Shown piece by piece: positions 47,567-58,367 of a DNA stretch of 64,000 nucleotides. A program made the position numbers and the translations under genes. The stretch comes from Tipula vernalis (taxonomy: Eukaryota > Arthropoda > Insecta > Diptera > Tipulidae). Numbering within the stretch: position 1 is the first letter of the stretch; every line of letters begins with the position of its first letter. The notes below the pieces were generated by a model, which saw only the letters and a list, made by a program, of their open reading frames with translations, searched no databases and had not been told where the DNA came from. The stretch covers positions 92,852,311 to 92,916,310 of the forward strand of contig OY282560.1 in assembly GCA_958295665.1 (NCBI GenBank), in the 5' to 3' direction.

Positions 47567-49929
47567 AAATTTCACAAGTATGTATTTGACATTTGTGGTG
47601 CTAATCTAGAAAAGTTTCTTCTACGTTTGCTTCTTTATCAAGAGCCGATGTTGGCTTTAGATCGGCGTCTAAATCATAAGTGACAGGGAAGTAGCACAGC
47701 CTAATTGTTATTGATGGAAATACATTTTTGTAGGCATTGATTGTAGGACGGTATTTTTGTTTAATACCAAAAATTAATATACGGCATTAATATTCGGAAC
47801 TTCTTTATTTTTCATTTTCAGCTTGTCATACATTTTTAATTTTCCCTGGAATTTGGATTTTCATTAGGAAAATTTAAATCAATTTGTCGAATGGGTTTTA
47901 TTGCTCGCTTGAGAGAACTGTTTTTTGGCAGTTTTACTCCCAAAAGAGCTTCATTGTAAGCAAATTCATGCGATCTTTGCGTAACTTGAAGGGCAGCCCA
48001 TTTTTGCAGCGTCTACAGAATGATTGTGAGTGGACATTTGTTTTAAAACCACTTGATTGACTCCTAGCTCTACAATGAAAATCTTTATATTGAACACGTC
48101 ACCAATAAATTGACTGTTTATAATCGAAATATTTGTAATAAATTTAGCCTTCCACAACCAGGCGTGGATTTTTTTTCAGTATTTATGAACTGTAATGAAT
48201 TATGACAATTAAAAAAATATAAAGGGCTGAAACCTCACGAGATAATCAGAACTTCAGTTCTGAAAATTAACTCAACTCCCAAATCAAACCCCAACTGAAC
48301 CTCTTAACTCAATCTTCAGCTCAACCTCCACAGGTGATATTGGCGTTTATGAGGATCACAGTAACTACATACAATTTATAATAAATCTATGAAATTGAAG
48401 TGCAGATAGGTTAGCCAAATTACTCGAGTTTCAAATTACTCGGGTTACCCGATTATTCGAATATTAAAAAAAATCATAAATATGTTTAAAACCACCTTTA
48501 AAAAATTTTCCGAGGCGGGGGGAGGGGGTCAATGGCATTTGGATTAATGGTTAATATTACTTCGAATTAAAAATATTTAGATTTGGTCACCGAAAAGCAA
48601 TTCTAATTGTTAATAAAAGTTGAGAAATACCTTATTATTGTTAAAATGTTGTAATGTTAAATTCGATTCTAACTTTTGTAATTCAAAAAGATTTTTAGTA
48701 CCTTTTCGTGAAGGTATAATGTATGTGTGACATTTCAGTTCAAGTTCATTTCAAGATGTTACATTCATTTCACTTTCGATGACAATATTTGTATGTCAGC
48801 CTTAGAATTTTTGAGGCAGAATAAATTCATATTTATCGGTAAAGTTAAATTCGTTCAGAAAATTAATTAAATCAGCGACATTTAATTTTTAAAAATTGCC
48901 CAACTGCCTTCTGAACTAAATCCCCGCAAAATTATTTCATTTTAAAATAATTGGATGTCACGGATTTAATTCATATTGAAAATAGAATTAATTTCGTCAA
49001 ACACAAAAATTTTCAGCGGAATTAATTCCCGTTGAGTTAATTAGTGTGCCCTGAGAATTTCGTATTTCAGTTCAGTATGTGAAAGTAAATCACGAAAAAT
49101 ATGAACATAATGACAAAACTTCTTATTTGACATGCTTTCTCGATTTAGAACTTGTACTAATAGTAAATCTTGCAAAGAGAACTAGGATACAAGTTTATGG
49201 AATGAAATTATTCAGCGAAAACATACCATTTCATTTCACTAAATAGGAATTGGCCTACTGATCAAATTATGCGGGTAACCGATTAAATTATTCGATTAAA
49301 TTATTAAATAAACGAGTACTCGATAATCGGTATTGAATATCCAAAGTGCAGTAGGCTGAAAATTTGCTTGTTCTTAATGGTTTGCCCTATGAAGACATGT
49401 CCGTCCGACATTTTCGAATTTATAGAAATCCTCATTATGAATTTGGTAAAACGAGCAAATTTTCATTAAAGAAAACACATTTTTGTATTTTATCCGCCGA
49501 ATTTGAACATGTCGGCCGATAAATTGGAAACGTCTGTTTAGATTGTCGGACTGATATGCTATTTTTCTTGACAAATTTAAGGTTGCAATCGCCCACAATG
49601 CAAGGTAATACGACATAGCCCCCTGAATTTACGCCAAATAATTTTTCTGGAATTTGTACCAGAAATTTAATACAATTTGAAATAGCAATTTAAGCCAGAA
49701 TGATTTGGAAAAATATCACAAAATTAATGGAAATTGCTGTGAAATTTGATGTAAATCAACATTTTTTGACGTACATAATTTGTGAAATAGATCGACGGAA
49801 CAAAAAACAGAGAGAAAGTTTGAATCTGAAAATTGACGAAACATTTTGTTGCTCCAAAACCATTTTCCTCGACGTTTTGAAGCAAAAAAAGAAATGGCCG
49901 TCCATCTGTCTGGATGTTTGTCTATATCC
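47567..49929. other. AT-rich DNA, no recognised gene
   Basis: At 48,245-48,335 there is a short (CTCAAC)-rich array, the reverse complement of the arrays near 50 and 53.7 kb. A 110-codon plus frame at 49,700-50,032 overlaps the next array and has no motif I can place. Confidence 0.45.
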
Positions 49930-50295
49930 CTTGTCCGGCTTGTCCAATTTGGATTTGGGGTTGAGTTGGGGTTCGTTTAGCAGTTCAGTGGACGATTTAT
50001 TTCGGGTTTATAGAATTGAGTTCGGCATTTAGTTGAATGTTGCATTGAGGGTTGAGTTGTTTTCGAGTAGGGTGTTGAGTTAGGGTTGAGCGAAGGAGTA
50101 AGTTGAGTTCATATATCCATGTAATTTCCAAATTGTGTTGATTTACGGTTTGAGTTGACATTGAGTTTGTGGTTGAAGGTTCAGTTGAAGTTGAGTTATG
50201 GTTGTGTTGAGGTCGGGTTAGAGTTAAATAGGGTGTGGGTTGAAGTGAGTTGTATTTGAGTGAGGGGTTCGGTTTTGGCATCGAATTGAGGGTTT
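49930..50295 (+). repeat. Degenerate (GTTGAG)-rich tandem array
   Basis: Repeated variants of GGGTTGAGTT and TTGAGTTGAG with irregular spacing. The minus-strand 94-codon frame (NSLQPTPYLTLTRPQHNH) is a translation of this array. Confidence 0.75.
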
Positions 50296-50493
50296 AGTGC
50301 AGGCAATTATATGTTAAAATTGCAATCAACAAAAACTGTCTGTTCATCGATACCGTTTTGGTCTAGACCAAATTTTAGACCTGATTTTTACAAATGTACG
50401 TCTTAACATTAACAAGTGTAAGAGTTTACCGTTCCATCGGAAAATTAACCCTGTTATACAACAATATCAAATTAATGGCATGGAATGGGTACG

Positions 50494-50742
50494 AAGGGCC
50501 GAATTTCAAAGGGCCGAATGTCGAAGGGCCGAATGTCGAAGGGCCGAATGTCGAAGGGCCGAATGGGTCGAAGGGCCGAATGTGTCGAAGGGCCGAATGT
50601 CGAAGGGCCGAATGTCGAAGGGCCGAATGTCGAAGGGCCGAATGTCGAAGGGCCGAATGTGTCGAAGGGCCGAAAGTGTCAAAGGGCCGAATATCGAAGG
50701 GCCGAATAGGTCGAAGAGCCGAATGGGTCGAAGGGCCGAATT
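50494..50742 (+). repeat. 15-bp tandem repeats, left end of FB2
   Basis: About 16 copies of GGGCCGAATGTCGAA with variants adding GGGT or GTGT spacers. All three plus frames are open across it (RRAEC, SKGRM, VEGPN repeats), which is why long open frames appear here. None is considered a gene. Confidence 0.95.
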
Positions 50743-51460
50743 TTTTTTTTTGTTTTGTTTTTAGAAATATAATTTTTAAAATTTGTTGTTTTAAGAAATA
50801 TTTGGTAATTTTTTTTTTGTCAAATATAAATTAATTTTTTTATGAGTTTATGTATTTTATTATATTTAATCTTTGGATATTATATCGACAAAAATATTGC
50901 ATTAATTGAGGTTGTTTATATTTTGCGTTCCTTTTGGTATTATCAAGTGAAAAAATATTTGTACATAATAGGTATTTTACCAAAACCAAGTCTTATTATA
51001 TCAATATAAATGGAATATATATGTAGGTATACACATATGTATTACTTTTGTAGTATAACCCTTTTCTAATATGTGTACCAAATGCAAATAGATTTTAAAT
51101 AAGAAAATGGAATTTTGTCATAAAATGTCATAAAAATTCAATTTACCTCTGTTCTTTAAACTGATGATAATATTCTTTCACTTACGATCTATGTTATTTT
51201 CTAGACCATTATATAGTTTATTGCTATTGTTTTAGAAAAAAAAAAAGTAAGTGGTGGAATTTGTCTTTTGGAACAAAGAATCCTCGGTAGAAGATAGAAT
51301 TATCGGTCGGCTTTCTTTCAACCTCACTATACGAAAATGCATTATTTTGCTCTACACGATAAATACATAAAAAAAAGGGATGGAAAGATTTTTCAAGTGT
51401 GGATCTACAAAAAAGAGTTTTATTGATGTGTCCATGAACATAATCATAAATAAATAATGT

Positions 51461-52089
51461 TGTATTATGTGTTTTGGTTATTCTATATACCTATTTGCAT
51501 CATGGACAAATATATCTAGAAAAAGAAAAGACAAGAGAAAGATAACAAAAATATCTAGAAAAAGAAGAAAAGCTCAAGAAGAGAAACTAACTTCCGGAAT
51601 TATAATTTTAAATAAAATTTGTGTTATTATTACAATTTGTTTTTTATTAATTGAATCTGAACCATCTTGATGTAAGTAAACAAATGCCTACTCATATAAC
51701 AAATCAACTTAAAATAAGGGACATAGGAAAACTGACTTTGGTATGTAAATTTTGCATTACAACATATTGCAATTACAAAAAGTTGCAATTATAAAATATT
51801 GCAATATAAAATCTTGCATAGCAATTTCCCATACTATTTTTTCTTTATTCTGAGGAAAATAAATTGAAGAAAAATGACATCGACTAATTTAACTTGGAAT
51901 TGTAGAGGCTAACGGCTTCGGTAACTCTCACGGGCACGCGGGAGGTCGCTGCGCTCCCCTCCCCCCGCTTAGCCCTCCGAGGGGCTTTAGATTTGAGCTT
52001 CGGGGGACGTAGGAGCCGGGATCAGCAAACATGTCGCACTGCGTGCCGCACGTAGGAGCGGATTATTTAGAATAAAAGTATTACCCAAA
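51461..52089. other. Central loop of FB2 with a GC-rich island
   Basis: The unique loop begins AT-rich. At about 51,905-52,062 it contains a distinct GC-rich block (CACGGGCACGCGGGAGGTCG, CCCTCCGAGGGGC, GCGTGCCGCACGTAGGAGCG). No ORF or RNA gene is recognised. Its origin is unknown. Confidence 0.6.
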
Positions 52090-52780
52090 TACATGATGTT
52101 GTAATTTATGATTGGACGAATGGAAAACATCAATAAAACTCTTTTTTGTAGACCCACCCCTTAAAAATCTTTCCATCCCTTTGTTTGTTATGTGTTCGTC
52201 GTGTAGAGAAAAAAAATACATCGTATAGTGAGATTGAAAGAAAGCCGACCGATAATTAGGATTCATTATTTACTTTTTTTTTTTTTCTAAAACAATAGTA
52301 ATAAACTATATAATGTTCTCGAAAATAACATCGTTGGTAAATGAAAGAATTTTTATGACATTTTATGACAAAATTCCTTTTTCTTATTTAAAATCTATTT
52401 ACATTTGGTACGCATATTAGAAAAAAATAACCTTCGCCTTTTGTTATTATATACGAGCGGGTTATACTACAAAAGTAATACATATGTGTATACCTACATA
52501 TATATTCCATTTATATTGATATAATAAGACTTGGTTTTGGTAAAATACCTATTATGTACAAATATTTTTTCACTTGATAATACCAAAAGGAACGCAAAAT
52601 ATAAACAACCTCAATTAATGCAATATTTTTGTCGATAGAATATCCAAAGATTAAATATAATAAAATACATAAACTCATAAAAAAATTAATTTATATTTGA
52701 CAAAAAAAAAATTACCAAATATTTCTTAAAACAACAAATTTTAAAAATTATATTTCTAAAAACAAAACAAAAAAAAAAAA

Positions 52781-53020
52781 TTCGGCCCTTCGCCCCATTC
52801 GGCCCTTCGACCCATTCGGCCCTTCGACCCATTCGGCCCTTCGACCCATTCGGCCCTTCGACATTCGGCCCTTCGACATTCGGCCCTTCGACACATTCGG
52901 CCCTTCGACAAATTCGGCCCTTCGACATTCGGTCCTTCGACATTCGGCCCTTCGACACATTCGGCCCTTTGAAATTCGGCCCTTCGACATTCGGCCCTTC
53001 GACATTCGGCCCTTTGATAT
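52781..53020 (-). repeat. 15-bp tandem repeats, right end of FB2
   Basis: The inverted counterpart, TTCGGCCCTTCGACA, about 15 copies. The innermost copies (next to the arm) carry the CCCATTCGG spacer variant, as in the left array but in different numbers. Confidence 0.95.
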
Positions 53021-53026
53021 CATTCC

Positions 53027-53620
53027 AATGGCATACGTTTTACAAAAAGTATTCGAGATTTAAGACCTAGGGGTTACTTTCGTTAAAAACGTGCTTTTCT
53101 ATAAGCACATTGAGTAATGCGCGCCTAGAGATAATTCCATGCTTGGTTTTATTAAGCGTTGGACGAGAGATATTTATGGCTTCGAGACAATTAAGATCCT
53201 GTATTATGCCTACATCCAAAATATTGAGAGTATCCAAAAAAAAGGTTATACACTATATAACGTGGAAAAATGGGATTATGATCAAAATTTACCATACCAC
53301 GTTCACCTGAAGCGATTGCCACCATATCTTACTGGTTGCAAATCCTATCAAATTAACATTGGAAAGTAAACGAGAGCTTTTAAAGTGTTCGTTTGTTGGA
53401 AATATTTTACTAGATCAACTCAATGCACTATTTATAATGGAATCAATTAAAATAAAGGCACAGAGTAGAAATGGAAGATGTCAGGAGTTCCTTCATCTGT
53501 ATAAACAGAACAAACTATGGTGACAATAAACTAGTAAACATGGTATCCAAGAGTTTTAACCGAACTAACCATCTCTTCGACTTTTACTTAAGCAAATATA
53601 CATTTAAGTTGAGTGTGAAG
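53027..53620 (+). pseudogene. LINE reverse transcriptase C-terminal part
   Basis: Several frames in order: RFTKSIRDL then LGVTFVKNVLFYKHIE (about 53,035-53,110), MLGFIKRWTRDIYGFETIKI (from 53,139), IQKKGYTLYNVEKWDYDQNL, and INRTNYGDNKLVNMVSKSFN with HLFDFYLSKYTFK (53,495-53,610). The IRDLGV and RxLGFI(K/R)RW motifs and the RTNYG...FDFxLS end are typical of insect Jockey-like ORF2. The frames shift at least three times. Confidence 0.75.
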
Positions 53621-53790
53621 TTGAGTGGAGGGTTGAGATATAGTTCGAGCCAAGTTGAGCTGAAGTTGAATTGGAGTTTAGTTAGCTTACGTTGGGGTTG
53701 TGTGAGGGGTTCATTACTCGTTGAGTTATGGCATTTAGTTAAGGGTTGATTTGAAAGATAATTTGCAGTTGAATTGGTGGTATAATTGAG
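53607..53790 (+). repeat. (GTTGAG)-rich array right of the LINE
   Basis: Variants AAGTTGAGTG, GGGTTGAG and AGTTGAGC, of the same type as 49,930-50,295. Its start overlaps the last recognisable LINE codons. Confidence 0.65.
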
Positions 53791-54659
53791 GGTATTTAAA
53801 AAATTGGGAGAACTAAAAACTTTTATTCCAAATAAGTTATTTGAAACCTGGAAAAACTATTTTCAAATTTTGACAATGTTTCACAATCAACACAAGGTTT
53901 TGCAAACCTATGAATACTTCTATAAAAAGTATTGGCAGCCTATAAACATACAAACGAAGATGTCTCATATGGAGATCAGATTGACGATTTTATAAGTAGG
54001 ATAAGCGCTTTTTGTTGAAGGTAGAAAAAGTGAGCTATGGTTACAAACAAATCGCGACCCTCCAATCTTCAATAGTCATTTGCTTGTTATATTGAAAATT
54101 GCTTCGGAAATAGACCGTAACGTTACTGAAGTGATCTTGAATTCCAGCACAACCATCTCACTGTAAAGTGTGAGAATCTACGTTAATCATTCGACGTACA
54201 TTTTCGAATGCCACTATTCGTCGTTAAAAAGAACAAGAATAGAAAATATTGACTCGTGGTAGCTTTTTCTTCATTTGCCTAATACAGGCGAAAGATAGTA
54301 TTCGAAAATGTATGCCGAAAGCAATAGTAGGGCCCCAGAATTTTGATTGGAGCGATTAATCAAATTAACGATTAACGATTGATAACGATTTCAGCTAAAA
54401 TTTTATATTCTCAAAAGAGTGGAAAATGATCTTCCAAAATTAAACTTTTACACGCATTATATGAGAAAATCCGTAAGGTCGTAGCCATATTGGGTAAAAG
54501 GAGTTTAATTAGCGAATGAAGAATGATTTTCATATTTACTGGAAAGTCAACTTATTTCGAGAGATGGCGGTCCAAAATCTTTTCTACGAACGCATCCCAA
54601 TTTCAAGCGTTGATTTTGTAACTGTTTGCGCTTATTTACACAAACCTTTACATTTCATG
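53791..54659. other. AT-rich DNA without recognised feature
   Basis: Contains a 69-codon frame (53,786-53,995) with no known motif. Confidence 0.45.
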
Positions 54660-54689
54660 GTTCATGTAGATTGATTGGAAAATTTCGAT

Positions 54690-54800
54690 TTGTTCAAACC
54701 AGCATGAATGACGCTTCGCCCTCAGAACGTGTCATTAAAGTCATTACTGAGGAAGTGGTTAACAAAATCCATGATATCGTATTGACCAATCGAAGGGAAC
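54690..54800 (+). pseudogene. Mariner transposase fragment (second helix-turn-helix region)
   Basis: The plus frame reads MNDASPSERVIKVITEEVVN then KIHDIVLTNRREHY. Mariner transposases have DAxRSGRPxEVxTxExIxKIHDxVLxDRRVK here, so this is the linker between the two DNA-binding helices. The rest is missing, replaced by degenerate tandem repeats. Confidence 0.7.
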
Positions 54801-54834
54801 ACTACAATTGTAGGGTCAGTAGGGCATGTTTCAG

Positions 54835-54985
54835 TACGGTATATGGTATACTACGGCACATGGTATACTATGGCATGTTGTATTACGGCTTATTTCAATA
54901 CGGCTTATGGTACACCACGGTATGGTTCATGTACGCTATGGCATATTTCAGAACTGCATGTGGTACAAAGTGGCACATTTTAGGA
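54835..54985 (+). repeat. Degenerate tandem repeat, ~18-24 bp units
   Basis: Variants of TATGGTATACTACGGCACA and TACGGCTTATTTCAATACGG follow each other for about 150 bases. The two overlapping plus-strand frames here owe their length to it. Confidence 0.65.
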
Positions 54986-55309
54986 TTTGGTTATTTCTTA
55001 ACCGAATATCATTAAATTCGATTTATACGATGGAAATGTTAATGGGATTCTAAAATGATTTTTTGATGTAGTTCTGGAATATGGCCAATTAACCTTCCGT
55101 CGGTGCCGTGTTTTATACAGACGGTCTGTGCATGGGGGTAACATGTTACCCCACTAGTTTATTATATAATACAAGGGAAAAAAGTGTATTTGGTTAAATT
55201 ATTTAAATAAAACTATAATTCATTGGAATACATTGAAAATATAGTTTAATTCACGATGTTATAATAAATGTAAATTATTTTAAAAAGGAACAATATTTAA
55301 TCAAAGTCG

Positions 55310-55727
55310 TCCTCAAAATCTTCACAGCTGGCGATAACTTCTACGTCTTGGATTTCTATGGTACAGCAGGCATTGCAAACTATTTTATGATGACGCTTGC
55401 AGGTGCGGGCATGGTTCAGATGTGGCAACTAATATTTGTTTTTACATCAGCAGACCGATCGCAGAAGTTACAACGACGAGACCGATTTTTTGTAATGTGC
55501 GAACTACTTCCAGCATCTGGTTGCTGTCTTAGAATATCGACGTTATCATCAACTTTTTTCAATGCGTTTGGATTTGATAGCCGCTTTCGAATATGTTGAT
55601 CAACAAGGTGTTTTGCAAGGATCTCTAGCAAAAGTTTACGTGTGTTGCTTTTCTTTTGTACATACGCATCTGGGCGAGCTAGTTTATATATGTTAAAGGC
55701 AGCAATAGCTGCCACATCTACGCTATA
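55310..55727 (-). pseudogene. piggyBac transposase C-terminus with cysteine-rich domain
   Basis: After the Tc3-like insertion the frame resumes SVDVAAIAAFNIYKLARPDA, RKLLLEILAKHLVDQHIRKR and the cysteine-rich end RCNFCDRSADVKTNISCHIC, with more cysteines to about 55,330. Removing the inserted element and one TA makes the frame continuous with NMIHY, confirming the interruption. Confidence 0.85.
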
Positions 55728-56960
55728 CGAAATAATGATAGGACCAAACAAAGTAACCACATTTATTTCATAAAAACAAAATAATTAATGTTATATCATT
55801 TGTTTTTACATCACTCATAAACAGTTTTAAAAGCTGTAAAAATCATCAAGCAATTCAATAAAATTTCAGTGCGAAATAATCATAGGACCAACGTCGTTGA
55901 GTGTTATTGTATCATGTAAGGAATTAATTAATGTACAATTATACTTTTGTTTTAGCTGTAATTGTGACTTTTAAATAATTTAGGAAATAATTTAATGTGA
56001 TTTGAACGATCCTCGTAAAAAAAAAACTAAAATGTGCTCAGCAGATTCTAAAAGCTGATTGTAACTTAAAATACACAAAAAGAATTGCAAAACCACGATT
56101 GAAAATCCATCACAAACGTGCGAGGCTAGATTTTGCGAAGAAACACCAATTTTGGGAAGAGGAGTGGACCCAAGTTGTTTTTTCAGATGAGAAGAAGTTC
56201 AATCTCGATGGTCCTGATGGGTCGCAGAAGTATTGGCATGACACCCGTGCAAGAAAGCAGGAGCGAATGTCTCGTAATTATGGTGGTGGATCATTGATGA
56301 TTTGGGGGCTATGGGGTACTATAAAAAAACTCCTATGTGCATTATCTCAACAAAAATGAATGCCGCAAAATATGTGGAATTGTTGTACGATTTACTAACT
56401 ACCTATGGAGACGAAATGGGTGGCACAGATAGATATTTCAACAAGATAATGCATTCGGCTAAACTAACCAAGCAGTTTTTTAACTCTACCGGTATCCCAT
56501 TATTGGACTGGCCCGCCTGTAGCCCAGATCTTAACCCGATCGAGAACCTTTGGGCAATATTATCGGAACGTATTTTCAAAAATGGTCATCAGTCCGACTC
56601 TGTTCGGCAACTAAAAGAAGCTGTTTAAAAGCGAATGGGCCAAAATTGATCAGGAAGTGATCAAAAAGCTGATAAATTCTATGCCTCGTCGTTTACAACA
56701 TGTAATAATCAACCAAGGTGCCAATACTGACTATTAAATTCAAACAAAACATTTAATTGCTAAATATTTTTTTTTTTTTGGGATCAAAATTATTATGGTC
56801 TTATTATTATTTCGTTAGGATGGAATATTCAAAGTTAAATAATTATTTGTAACAGTGTACCACACATGAAGTTGGTACTGGTTTAAGAATATATAAATAT
56901 TTATTTTTTTAGGACCATTATTCAACTAAAATATTAGTTTTTGGTCCTATCATTATTTCG
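55728..56960 (+). mobile_element. Tc3-like transposon inside piggyBac
   Basis: Inverted ends CGAAATAATGATAGGACCAA (55,728-55,747) and TTGGTCCTATCATTATTTCG (56,941-56,960), with TA (also readable as TATA) repeated on each side (55,724-55,727 and 56,961-56,964). Similar inner copies occur at about 55,874 (CGAAATAATCATAGGACCAA) and 56,798-56,815, a multi-site terminal arrangement as in Tc3. Length 1,233 bp. Confidence 0.88.
56045..56630 (+). pseudogene. Tc3-like transposase, N-terminally truncated
   Basis: AQQILKADCNLKYTKRIAKP (about 56,040) leads into KIHHKRARLDFAKKHQFWEE, VVFSDEKKFNLDGPDGSQKY (first catalytic Asp), NYGGGSLMIWG, and, after a frame change at about 56,300-56,330, KMNAAKYVELLYDLL. 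Near 56,435-56,455 the motif FQQDNA, with the second Asp, is in a different frame from the following SAKLTKQFF. CSPDLNPIENLWAILSERIF supplies the Glu. The DNA-binding N-terminus is missing. SDEKKFNLDGPDG is typical of Tc3. Confidence 0.85.
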
Positions 56961-56964
56961 TATA

Positions 56965-57214
56965 GTGTATCATGTTGAAAAACAACACCATTGGCCATCT
57001 ACGAGTGATACGTTTACATGTATAAGTCTTGGCCAACTTATCCATAGTATATACTCCTCCCTTACTGGAATTGTAGTCTAAAATTATATTCGGCTTGCCG
57101 GAAGTTTCATCGATGTCATCGTTATTATGAAGAGTCGATAATAATAGCACATTTTTATTTGGTTTTGGTATGTAACTCACTAAAGTGAGATAGCCATCAA
57201 AATAAAAGCGTGAT
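56965..57214 (-). pseudogene. piggyBac transposase, third catalytic segment
   Basis: Continues DGYLTLVSYIPKPNKNVLLL, STLHNNDDIDETSGKP, ILDYNSSKGGVYTMDKLAKT and RRWPMVLFFNMIHY. In the family the GGVDTxD motif carries the third essential Asp; here the first of these is Tyr (codon TAT at about 57,050), an inactivating change if original. It is bounded by the gypsy (right) and Tc3-like (left) insertions. Confidence 0.85.
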
Positions 57215-57436
57215 TGTTGTAACTCCGTAATCCGAGTTACACTTAATAAACACTTAAATATATATTTAAATAATATCTATTTCTTTATTCACTTCTTGTT
57301 CTTTCTCTTGTCGTAGCGTTTACTCTTCTAAACTCATCCCGTCCATTCTCTGACATATTCACAATCCTTATATCTAAAATCTCGCCGCTTAATGTACATC
57401 TAAATTCACGCCGATTAATGTGCTGGCTTCACCACA
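57215..57436 (-). repeat. 3' LTR of gypsy element
   Basis: 222 bp. It contains a 12-base segment (CGAGTTACACTT) absent from the partner LTR. Confidence 0.95.
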
Positions 57437-57464
57437 CTCTTCCCCTGCTAAAATATTGCATCGG

Positions 57465-58367
57465 CTAATATCGACTAATGTCGAAATCATCAAAGCGACT
57501 AGGCATCTTCCCAGCGGTAGTTCGTGTTGAACGGCGGGGCTGCACCTCCTGCTGATTATCATCATTTTGACTGCCTTCATTGACATAGATGGCTTCGTTA
57601 GTATGTCTGGCGTTGAATGGTTCACGTGCTTGTTGTAGCTGGGGCAAGATCATCGGCTCGACAACCTCCTGTAATGGCGTGACCTCGAACATGTCCATCA
57701 ACAAACTATCATTGCCGGATTCGGCGTACCGGAACTTCAGTTGATTGCTGTGAGCCCGCACGCGGCGCTCGTTTGGCGGTTCAAGCTGTACCACATAGTT
57801 GACAGCTCCTTCGCGGCGCTCGATCTTCCCTGGCAGCCATACAAAATTACTGTTGCGAAGCATGGACTTGAAATAAATGACATCCCCTACATTGAACTCC
57901 TTCCACTTTGCCCCGTGATGGTCATTGAATTGTTGCTCCATTCTCGTGTTACGCACATTGCATCGGTTTACGGAGGGCTTGATAAGATCCAACTTAGTCT
58001 TCATATCATGACCATACATTAGCTTGTATGGAGACTTCATCCCCAGTGCATACGAAGGCGTGTAGCGATAGCACCACAGAAATCTCCGCAAGATTCCGTC
58101 GACATTCCCTTCCTCCTTCAACTTCTCAAGTCCCGTCTTGAGCAGCTCAACAAAACGCTCGGCACGGCCATTTGACTGTGGGTTGTATGGTACCGTGGTA
58201 ATGTGATCGATGCCGTTCTCAGCACACATCTTCTTGAAGCAGTCGGATTTAAACTGAGGGCCGTTGTCGCTAACGATGATATCGCACAATCCATGGCGGG
58301 CGAATGTTTCCATCAAGTTTTCAACGGTCTTCTCAGATGTTGTACTGTTCATCTTGAAAACCTCCGG
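57465..58367 (-). pseudogene. Gypsy integrase remainder and Pol C-terminus
   Basis: Follows the stop in frame: PEVFKMNSTTSEKTVENLME, CDIIVSDNGPQFKSDCF (second Asp), VPYNPQSNGRAERFVELLKT (Glu), then LMYGHDMKTKLD, the integrase C-terminal domain (FNVGDVIYFKSMLRN, WLPGKIERREGAVNYVVQLE) and an end RRSTRTTAGKMPSRFDDFDI typical of this gypsy group. It ends at 57,465, just before the polypurine tract. No env gene follows. Confidence 0.92.

Larger units (their letters stand above)
50482..53026. mobile_element. Foldback-like element FB2 (2.5 kb), 8-bp TSD AATGGCAT
   Basis: AATGGCAT is duplicated at 50,474-50,481 and 53,027-53,034. The ends begin GGAATG. Then come 15-base tandem repeats, followed by ~700-bp unique arms that are reverse complements (50,745-51,460 and 52,090-52,785), and a ~600-bp central loop. 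Identical landmarks include TTTGTCAAATATAAATTAAT, GTTCCTTTTGGTATTATCAA and GGTCGGCTTTCTTTCA. No transposase was found. An 8-bp target duplication suits hAT or P-type mobilisation, but this is inference. Confidence 0.9.
50395..53620 (+). mobile_element. LINE (Jockey-like) fragment interrupted by foldback element FB2
   Basis: Two parts of one reverse-transcriptase C-terminal region: 50,395-50,481 (INKCKSLPFHRKINPVIQQY in a broken frame) and 53,027-53,620. They join at the eight-base site AATGGCAT, which encodes Asn-Gly-Ile in the family's INGI-like position. Both LINE ends run into (GTTGAG)-rich DNA, and no poly(A) or other 3' tail was seen. Confidence 0.7.

Noticed and set aside
49997..50281. 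94-codon minus frame rich in Asn, Pro, Thr and Gln
   Set aside because: It is a direct translation of the GTTGAG array.
50394..50834. Long open frames (RRAEC/SKGRM/VEGPN repeats) in several frames
   Set aside because: They arise because a 15-base tandem repeat has no stop in these plus-strand frames. The mirror array at 52.8-53.0 kb gives the same peptides on the minus strand.
51901..52062. rRNA or tRNA gene in the GC-rich block
   Set aside because: No tRNA cloverleaf boxes or familiar rRNA core sequences could be recognised, so it is reported only as an unexplained island.
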